Assembly (NCBI RefSeq): GCF_900091525.1 | Contig: NZ_FMCU01000004.1 | Span: 310,001-374,000 of the forward strand | Direction: 5' to 3' | DNA from: Micromonospora matsumotoense | GTDB taxonomy: Bacteria > Actinomycetota > Actinomycetes > Mycobacteriales > Micromonosporaceae | Length of the DNA: 64,000 nucleotides | Part shown: one piece after another, positions 55,724-64,000 of the stretch | Numbering within the stretch: position 1 is the first letter of the stretch | Layout of the letters: every line of letters starts with the position of its first letter | The notes under the pieces: model-generated | Told to the model about the DNA's origin: nothing | Databases searched by the model: none | The model's input: only the letters and a program-made list of their open reading frames with translations | Program-made: the position numbers and the translations under genes

Positions 55724-57027
55724 TGAGCACCGACATGCTGGCACCGGCCGGTTCCCCGACCGAGGCCCGACCGATGGACCTGTTGCGGTTCGCCACCGCC
55801 GGGAGTGTGGACGACGGCAAGTCGACCCTGATCGGTCGGCTGCTCTATGACACGAAGTCGTTGTTCACCGACCAGTTGGCGGCGGTGGAGGCGGTCAGCG
55901 CGGCCCGGGGTGACGAGTACACCAACCTGGCGTTGCTCACCGACGGTCTGCGGGCCGAGCGGGAGCAGGGCATCACCATCGACGTGGCGTACCGCTACTT
56001 CGCCACCCCGAGGCGGAAGTTCATCATCGCCGACACCCCGGGGCACACCCAGTACACCCGCAACATGGTCACCGGCGCGTCCACCGCCGACCTGACCCTG
56101 ATCCTGGTGGACGCCCGCAAGGGCCTGGTGGAGCAGTCGCGGCGGCACGCGTTCCTGTGCTCGCTGCTGCGGGTGCCGCACCTGGTGTTGTGCGTCAACA
56201 AGATGGACCTCGTCGACTACTCCCAGGAGGTCTTCGAGCAGATCGCCGACGAGTTCACCGCCTTCGCGGCCAAACTCGACGCACCCGACCTGACGGTGGT
56301 GCCGATCTCGGCGCTCCACGGCGACAACATCGCCACCCGCTCCGAGAACATGCCGTGGTACGAGGGCCCGTCGCTGCTGCACCACCTGGAACACGTGCAC
56401 ATCGCCTCGGACCGGAACCTGGTCGACGTGCGGTTCCCGGTGCAGTACGTGATCCGCCCGCAGTCGACCACCGTCACCGACTACCGGGGCTACGCCGGTC
56501 AGGTCGCCTCCGGCGTGCTCAAACCCGGCGACGAGGTGATGGTGCTCCCGTCCGGCTTCACCAGCCGGATCACCTCGATCGACACCGCCGACGGCCCGCT
56601 CGACGAGGCGTTCCCGCCGATGTCGGTCACCGTCCGACTGGCGGACGAGATCGACGTCTCCCGGGGCGACATGATCTGCCGGCCGCACAACGCGCCTACC
56701 GTCTCCCAGGACATCGAGGCGATGGTCTGCTGGATGGACGAGACCCGCCCACTGGAGGTCGGCGGCAGGTACGTCGTCAAGCACACCACCCGCTCCGCCC
56801 GCGCCATCGTCCGCGAACTGCACTACCGGCTCGACGTCAACACCCTGCACCGGGACGAGAGCAGCACCGCACTCGCGCTCAACGAGATCGGGCGGATCCG
56901 GTTGCGGACCACCGTGCCGTTGCTGGTGGACGACTATCACCGCAACCGCACCACCGGCGGTTTCGTCATCATCGACGAGGCCACCAACCGCACCGTCGGC
57001 GCCGGGATGGTCATCCAACGGGACTGA
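55723..57027 (+). CDS. cysN: Sulfate adenylyltransferase subunit 1 (GTPase), no APS-kinase domain
   Basis: The protein has 434 residues. GTPase motifs are GSVDDGKST at 27-35, DTPGH and NKMD, with EF-Tu-like beta-barrel domains behind them. It powers APS synthesis by CysD. Mycobacterial CysNC proteins carry a C-terminal APS kinase; this one ends without it, so PAPS formation needs a separate CysC not in this window. It begins at an ATG overlapping the cysD stop (TGATG) and is the last gene before a strong terminator. Confidence 0.95.
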   Translation: MSTDMLAPAGSPTEARPMDLLRFATAGSVDDGKSTLIGRLLYDTKSLFTDQLAAVEAVSAARGDEYTNLALLTDGLRAEREQGITIDVAYRYFATPRRKFIIADTPGHTQYTRNMVTGASTADLTLILVDARKGLVEQSRRHAFLCSLLRVPHLVLCVNKMDLVDYSQEVFEQIADEFTAFAAKLDAPDLTVVPISALHGDNIATRSENMPWYEGPSLLHHLEHVHIASDRNLVDVRFPVQYVIRPQSTTVTDYRGYAGQVASGVLKPGDEVMVLPSGFTSRITSIDTADGPLDEAFPPMSVTVRLADEIDVSRGDMICRPHNAPTVSQDIEAMVCWMDETRPLEVGGRYVVKHTTRSARAIVRELHYRLDVNTLHRDESSTALALNEIGRIRLRTTVPLLVDDYHRNRTTGGFVIIDEATNRTVGAGMVIQRD

Positions 57028-57042
57028 CACCGCAGCACGTAC

Positions 57043-57074
57043 CGGCCGGCCCGGCCTCTCCGCCGGGCCGGCCG
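57043..57074. terminator. Bidirectional terminator between cysN and the monooxygenase gene
   Basis: CGGCCGGCCCGGC, loop CTCTCC, GCCGGGCCGGCCG: a perfect 13-bp stem in the gap between two converging genes. Confidence 0.75.
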
Positions 57075-57081
57075 TCGACCG

Positions 57082-58653
57082 TCAGGACCGGTCGGTACGC
57101 GGCTGGCCGAACCAGCGGGTCAGCGCGGCCCGCAACCGGTCCCCGTCCCCGCCGTCCGCCGTGGACTGCCAGGCCACGTAGCAGTCCGGGCGCAGCAGCA
57201 GAGCGGTCGACGTGCCGCCGTCGGTCCGCCCGGGGGGTGGGTCGGCCGGTCCGGTGCCGACCTCGGTCCGCCCGGTGACGACGTCGACCCGGTCCCGCCA
57301 GGGTGCGGCCACCGGGGCGAGGGCGCCGGTGGGGTCGAGCAGCAGGGCACGGGCGGGCCGGGTCAGCTCCGCCAGCCGTACCGGGCCGGCGTCGGTGTGC
57401 AGCACCAGGTCGGGTGCCCAACGCCCGACCAGCGGCCCGCCGGGCTCTCCCATCTCGTAGTGGATGTCCGCGCCGGCCAGCAGGGCGGCGACGTGGGCGG
57501 CGTTCTCCGGCCGGTCGAGCAGCTCACCGACGAGCACGCGCAGCGCGGTGACCTCGCTGCCCGGGGCGATCAGCGCCGACTGGGCCTGGGTCGACATGGT
57601 CACCCGCCGGGCCACCGGGTGGCGTTCCGCCTCGTACGAGTCCAGCAGCCCGTCCGGGGCCCAGCCGTGCAGCTGTCCGGCCAGCTTCCAGCCCAGGTTC
57701 ACCGCGTCCTGGAGGCCGAGGTTGAGTCCGGGCCCTCCGATCGCGGAGTGCACGTGGGCGGCGTCGCCGAGCAGCAGCACCCGTCCGGCGCGGTACCGCT
57801 CGGCGAGTCGGGTGTTGCCCCCCACCAGGCGGCGCAGCAGGTGCGGCCCGGCGCCGGCCGGCGGCTCGATCGGTACGTCGACCCCGAGCACCCGGGCGAC
57901 ACTGGCCCGCAGCTCGGCGAGGGTCAGTGGCCCGTCGAACTGCGCCGAGTCGGGCCACTCGATCGTGCTGAGGCCCGGCGGACGCCCGGTGAAGGGTGCC
58001 CACACGATCAACCCCCGCTCGGTACGGGTGTGCCGGAACGGCGGGACGGTGCCGTACCCGGGGATCGCGAGGCCCCCGGTCGACACGTCGACCAGTTCCG
58101 CCGGCAGGCCGACGTGGGCGGTACGGGAGACCGCGCGATCCGTGGACACGCCGGGGAAGCCGATCCCGACCAGCCGGCGTACGACGCTGTGCCCGCCGTC
58201 CGCGCCGACCAGATAGCGGCAGCGCAGGGTGGTGCCGTCGGAGAATGCCACGCGTACGTCGTCGACTCCCTGGGTCAGCCCGGTCACCTCGTGCCCCCGG
58301 CGGACCTGCACGCCCAACTCGGCGGCCCGCTCGGCGAGCACCCGCTCCAGGTGTGCCTGCGGGACCTGGAGCAGGTGCAGCGGGTTGTCCGGCACCGCCC
58401 GCAGGTCCAGCGGCAACGCCCCGAAGACGAATCCGGGCGCGGGTTGCGGTGGGGCCGGATCGTCGACGAGGCGGTGGTAGAGGCCGCGCCGGTCGAGCAT
58501 CCGGACCACCTGACCGACCAGCCCGTTGGCGCGCTGCTCGGTGGTGGGTGCCGACAGCCGCTCGCACACGACCGGGCGGATGCCGGCCAGGGCCAGCTCG
58601 ACGGCGAGCATGAGGCCGTTCGGGCCGGCGCCGACAACTATGACATCGATCAT
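57082..58653 (-). CDS. FAD-dependent aromatic monooxygenase
   Basis: The protein has 523 residues. The FAD motif GAGPNG is at 8-13, YLVGADGGHSVVR is the DG motif, and LLLGDAAHVHSAIGGPGLN is the GD motif. A thioredoxin-like C-terminal domain follows. This is the PheA/TetX/Rdmp-like group A flavin monooxygenase family, which hydroxylates phenols, polyketides or antibiotics using NAD(P)H. ATG 58653 gives MIDVIVVGAGP and has AAAAGGA upstream. It is downstream of the TetR gene on the same strand, separated by the 45-bp repeats, and may be its target. It need not belong to the synthase cluster, which ends at the terminator on its other side. Confidence 0.88.
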   Translation of the reverse strand: MIDVIVVGAGPNGLMLAVELALAGIRPVVCERLSAPTTEQRANGLVGQVVRMLDRRGLYHRLVDDPAPPQPAPGFVFGALPLDLRAVPDNPLHLLQVPQAHLERVLAERAAELGVQVRRGHEVTGLTQGVDDVRVAFSDGTTLRCRYLVGADGGHSVVRRLVGIGFPGVSTDRAVSRTAHVGLPAELVDVSTGGLAIPGYGTVPPFRHTRTERGLIVWAPFTGRPPGLSTIEWPDSAQFDGPLTLAELRASVARVLGVDVPIEPPAGAGPHLLRRLVGGNTRLAERYRAGRVLLLGDAAHVHSAIGGPGLNLGLQDAVNLGWKLAGQLHGWAPDGLLDSYEAERHPVARRVTMSTQAQSALIAPGSEVTALRVLVGELLDRPENAAHVAALLAGADIHYEMGEPGGPLVGRWAPDLVLHTDAGPVRLAELTRPARALLLDPTGALAPVAAPWRDRVDVVTGRTEVGTGPADPPPGRTDGGTSTALLLRPDCYVAWQSTADGGDGDRLRAALTRWFGQPRTDRS

Positions 58654-58846
58654 GGCAAGATCCTTTTGAGGGCGTGGTCGACCCGCCCGCCGAGGTGACG
58701 GCGGGCCGTGGACAGGGCAGGACACCCCGACGAGGTGCCGGTGGACGCGGCGAGTCGCGCGCGGACGGTGCGGAGCGGGCGGTCAGCGCCGCTGGCGGGG
58801 GTGTTTCAGGGGTGCGCGGTCAGCGCGGTCCGCGCGGCGGTCCAGA

Positions 58847-58970
58847 GTGGGCCGCAGCAGTGCGGGGTGGGCGGTCAGCGGGCAGTCCGGGGTGGGCCGC
58901 AGCAGTGCGGGGTGGGCGGTCAGCGGGCAGTCCGGGGTGGGCCGCAGCAGTGCGGGGTGGGCGGTCAGCG
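58847..58970. repeat. 45-bp direct tandem repeat, about 2.75 copies
   Basis: Units start at 58847, 58892 and 58937 and are nearly identical; the third diverges at 58970. A degenerate copy is visible from about 58811. Each unit contains the hairpin CCGCA-GCAG-TGCGG. The stop codon of the TetR gene lies inside the third unit. The array sits between the TetR and monooxygenase genes. Confidence 0.92.
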
Positions 58971-59585
58971 CGGTGTGGGGACCGGCAGGCCGGCGGCGAG
59001 TTGGGCCAGGGCGTCGGGGAGCAACCGCTCCATCGCCACGGGCGGATCGGCGCGGAGGAAGTGCCGGATCGCCGCGTTCACGGCGGCGGTCACGCTGGCC
59101 GCCACCAAATGGGGATACAGATCGCGCTCAGGGTCGGTGCCGGTGCGTTCGGCGACGGCTGCGGCCAGGTCGGCCTCGGCGATCGCGCTCGCGCGCAGCA
59201 TCTCCCCCTGCAGCGCCGGCTCGGCCAGCATCACCGCGAGCCCGTCGACCCACTCGGTGTGCGAGCCCGGCGGCGACTGCGCGACCTCCGGACCGGGGGT
59301 GAACCGGGTCAGCGTCGCCTCGATCAGCGCCGCCCAGAGCGGTTCGTCGACAGGCCGCTGGCGCAGCGCCTCGGCCACCTGCCGACTGCGGTCGAGGTGC
59401 CGGAAGGCGATCGCCTCGGCCTTGCTGGAGAAGTAGTTGTTGAACGTACGCGGGGACACGCCCACCGCCTGGGCGATGTCCTCCACCAGGACGTTGTCGA
59501 AGCCCTGTGTCACGGTCAACCGGATGGCCGCCCAACTCAGCGCCGCCCTGGTCTCGGTCTTCTTACGCTCGCGTAGTCCGCTCAC
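58965..59585 (-). CDS. TetR-family transcriptional regulator
   Basis: The protein has 206 residues. The N-terminal helix-turn-helix reads VEDIAQAVGVSPRTFNNYFS, followed by a helical ligand-binding domain of about 150 residues. GTG 59585 (VSGLRERKK) is chosen, because the alternative ATG at 59615 falls inside a 38-bp palindrome that looks like its operator. It probably represses its own gene and perhaps the monooxygenase downstream. The ligand is unknown. Confidence 0.85.
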   Translation of the reverse strand: MSGLRERKKTETRAALSWAAIRLTVTQGFDNVLVEDIAQAVGVSPRTFNNYFSSKAEAIAFRHLDRSRQVAEALRQRPVDEPLWAALIEATLTRFTPGPEVAQSPPGSHTEWVDGLAVMLAEPALQGEMLRASAIAEADLAAAVAERTGTDPERDLYPHLVAASVTAAVNAAIRHFLRADPPVAMERLLPDALAQLAAGLPVPTPR

Positions 59586-59601
59586 GAACCCAGCATACAG
59601 A

Positions 59602-59639
59602 AAAGTGCGTGGCACGCAATATTACGTGCCGCGCACTTT
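59602..59639. promoter_or_regulatory. 38-bp palindromic operator of the TetR gene
   Basis: Arms AAAGTGCGTGGCACG (59602-59616) and CGTGCCGCGCACTTT (59625-59639) match at 14 of 15 positions around the AT-rich centre CAATATTA. It lies 16 bp upstream of the GTG start, where a self-repressing TetR protein would bind. Confidence 0.75.
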
Positions 59640-59903
59640 GTGCTCCGCGACCCACTGAGGGCGCTCCCCGCGAGGTCCCCACCGAGGCTCACCGCAGGGG
59701 CACGGTGATGTCGAGCCCGACCACCAACGCCAACGCCCGCACGCGGGCGACCGGTGCCGCACCGGGCGGTGCCACCCACCCACGAGCAGCAACGGGCCGA
59801 GCAGGGCTGCCAGAAGATGCACGAACGACACCATCGGAAATTTGGGGCTTTTGCCCAATATGAAACACCGCCGGCTGACCGACTCCGGAAGCCCCGACAC
59901 GGA
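59640..59903. other. Gap downstream of katG; possible small remnant
   Basis: No clear gene. On the minus strand, ATG 59834 starts a hydrophobic stretch (MVSFVHLLAALLGPLLLVGG), and a second frame continues as ARVRALALVVGLDITVPLR, ending at 59689. Joining the two would need one frame change near 59772, at a run of GGTGGGTGG. This may be a frameshifted small membrane protein or chance. Confidence 0.25.
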
Positions 59904-59938
59904 CGGGCCCCGGCCGATCGTCGATCGGCCGGGGCCCG
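59904..59938 (-). terminator. Terminator of katG
   Basis: CGGGCCCCGGCCGATCG and its exact complement CGATCGGCCGGGGCCCG are separated by a single T: a perfect 17-bp inverted repeat 15 bp past the katG stop. Confidence 0.85.
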
Positions 59939-59953
59939 CGCAGCAACCTCGGG

Positions 59954-62779
<2,826 letters not shown>

Positions 62780-63820
62780 TCAGCGGGAACGTGGCGGCGC
62801 GGTGCTGCCCCGCACCACGAGCGAGGTGCCGAGTTCGTACCGGTCCTGGGCGAGCGGGTGGCCGTCGGCCAGGGACAGCGCCAGCCGCGCGGCGGTGGCG
62901 CCGATCTCCCCGAACGGCTGCCGCACCGTGGTCAGCGCTGGCGTCAGCCAGGCCGCCTCGTCCACGTCGTCGAAGCCGACGACGCTGAGGTCGTCGGGAA
63001 TCCGCAGGTCGGCCTCCCGGGCCGCCGCGTAGACGCCCAACGCCTGCAGGTCGTTGCCGCAGACCACGGCGGTGGGCGGCTCCGGCCGGACGAGCAGCTC
63101 GGCACCGAGGCGTCGGCCCTCCTCGAAGGTGAAGACACCGCTGCGTTCGAGGCGCTCGTCGAACGGGACACCCGCGTAGTCCAGCGCGGCACGGAAGCCG
63201 TCCCGGCGGGCCCGCGCCGAGAGGTCCCGGACCGGGCCGGTGAGCACCCCGATCCGCCGGTGGCCGAGATCGAGAAGGTGCCGGGTGGCCGACAGCGCCC
63301 CGCTCCAGTTGCTCGACCCGACGGCGGGGACGGGAAACAGGTTGCCGATCGGATCGACCGCGACCAGCGGAATGCCGGCGGCGGCGAATCTTGCCCCGTC
63401 CTCGGCGGTGACCAACGAGAACACCGTGATCACGGCGGCCGGCTGGCGCAGCAGCAGCGACTCCACCCAGGGCCGCCCCGCCCGCAGACTGTGCTGCACG
63501 TCGGTGAAGCCGACCGTGTGGTCCCGTGGGCCGGTGACCTCCTGCACGCCGCGCAGGATCGGCATGGCGATCGAGGAGAGCATCTGATGGAAGACCACCT
63601 CGATGCAGGGCGTCACGCTGCTGGCCGGTCGACGGCGGTAGCCGTGGTCGCGCAGCAGCGCCTCCACCCGCTGGCGGGTCTGCTCGCCCACCCCCCGGCG
63701 GCCGTTGAGCACCTTGGACACCGTCGGTGGGGACACCCCGGCGAGTTCGGCGATGGCGGCGATGGGCAGGTCACCACGCCGGGGCTTGCGGGAGCCACGG
63801 CGTCGACCTTCCTCGATCAC
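62780..63820 (-). CDS. LacI-family transcriptional regulator
   Basis: The protein has 346 residues. The helix-turn-helix reads AAIAELAGVSPPTVSKVLNG and is followed by the hinge arginines and a periplasmic-binding-protein-like sugar domain (LSVVGFDDVDEAAWLTPALTTVRQP). GTG 63820 is chosen to place the DNA-binding helix near residue 20; its ribosome site is weak. It starts 10 bp after the stop of the upstream glycosidase gene, so it is co-transcribed with it. It probably responds to a plant-polysaccharide sugar. Confidence 0.88.
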   Translation of the reverse strand: MIEEGRRRGSRKPRRGDLPIAAIAELAGVSPPTVSKVLNGRRGVGEQTRQRVEALLRDHGYRRRPASSVTPCIEVVFHQMLSSIAMPILRGVQEVTGPRDHTVGFTDVQHSLRAGRPWVESLLLRQPAAVITVFSLVTAEDGARFAAAGIPLVAVDPIGNLFPVPAVGSSNWSGALSATRHLLDLGHRRIGVLTGPVRDLSARARRDGFRAALDYAGVPFDERLERSGVFTFEEGRRLGAELLVRPEPPTAVVCGNDLQALGVYAAAREADLRIPDDLSVVGFDDVDEAAWLTPALTTVRQPFGEIGATAARLALSLADGHPLAQDRYELGTSLVVRGSTAPPRSR

Positions 63821-63830
63821 GAAGGGAAGT

Positions 63831-64000
63831 CTACGGTGCGTGCTCCATCCGGAACCCGGGAGCGCCGACGGGCCCGACCTCCGCAGGGTCCGGCGCACGC
63901 GCCCCCGGCCGGTACGCGCACCAGTCGAACGCGGCGCTGCCCTGGGTGACGTACATGCCGATCACCCGGCCGGTGAAGCCGCCGGCCACCTCGGTGGACA
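63831..64000 (-). CDS. C-terminus of GH43-like glycoside hydrolase (5' end outside window)
   Basis: The frame is open to the right edge. The last 55 codons include STEVAGGFTGRVIGMYVTQ and AAFDWCAYRPGA. That is the beta-sandwich end typical of GH43 beta-xylosidase and arabinofuranosidase proteins, which usually read ADFDWFEY here. It ends at TAG 63831, 10 bp before the LacI gene, which probably regulates it. The catalytic part is not in view. Confidence 0.65.
   Translation of the reverse strand, partial: STEVAGGFTGRVIGMYVTQGSAAFDWCAYRPGARAPDPAEVGPVGAPGFRMEHAP

Noticed and set aside
57082..58653. Monooxygenase as part of the sulfated-lipid cluster
   Set aside because: It is convergent with cysN across a strong bidirectional terminator and pairs better with the TetR gene, so inclusion is not supported.
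58847..58970. CRISPR array
   Set aside because: The units are directly adjacent without unique spacers, and no cas gene is near.
58674..59576. Plus-strand frame across the 45-bp repeats
   Set aside because: It exists because the repeat unit is a multiple of three and because it runs antisense to the TetR gene.

Overview
The window is very GC-rich, has many GTG starts and ATGA/GTGA gene overlaps, and carries a decayed mycothiol-dependent isomerase gene. Together with the gene families present, this points to a filamentous actinomycete, most likely a Micromonospora-type member of the Micromonosporaceae (inference from gene content; no rRNA is present to confirm it).

Left edge (1-5984): the end of an MFS exporter, a free-standing AMP ligase, a C-A-T NRPS module and a stand-alone carrier protein with a 16-threonine tail. 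This looks like the right end of a small acyl- or aryl-peptide gene cluster. Facing it is an ECF41-type sigma factor coupled to its typical carboxymuconolactone-decarboxylase partner, with a matching promoter (6080-7616). From 7621 to 19897 lies a compact leftward operon (291-residue protein, 1583-residue protein, MoxR AAA ATPase, DUF5682-vWA fusion, SWIM protein). It resembles the Escherichia coli yehI-yehL-yehM-yehP-yehQ set, with the YehM-like and YehP-like parts fused.

Middle (20453-32838): a surface-polysaccharide operon (UDP-HexNAc-type dehydrogenase, HasA/NodC-like glycosyltransferase, a 39-residue membrane peptide, a NodB-type deacetylase). It is followed by a DUF4139 protein, lutABC for L-lactate oxidation, a divergent SDR and a fumarylacetoacetate-hydrolase-family enzyme. 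The last three units fit the final steps of non-phosphorylative L-fucose or L-rhamnose breakdown to pyruvate and lactate. Then come a decayed stretch and a TauE/SafE-type transporter.

Core (33676-57027): the most interesting region. After about 840 bp of less GC-rich DNA come two giant PUFA/HglE-type synthases (FabK-like, NMO, KS, AT, ACP x3, KR; then KS, AT, DH, PPTase), an acyl carrier protein, an alpha/beta hydrolase, a PAPS-type sulfotransferase, a secreted repeat protein, a lipoprotein esterase, a two-gene ABC exporter, a PAP phosphatase (cysQ) and ATP sulfurylase (cysD, cysN). Read together, the genes would build an acyl or polyketide chain, sulfate it, recycle the PAP by-product, replenish activated sulfate and export the product. 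I do not recognise this as a characterised pathway.

Right edge (57082-64000): a flavin monooxygenase, a TetR regulator with a striking 38-bp operator, a 45-bp tandem repeat, the furA-katG oxidative-stress pair, a LacI regulator and the C-terminus of a GH43-like glycosidase. No tRNA, rRNA, CRISPR array, insertion sequence or phage gene was seen.
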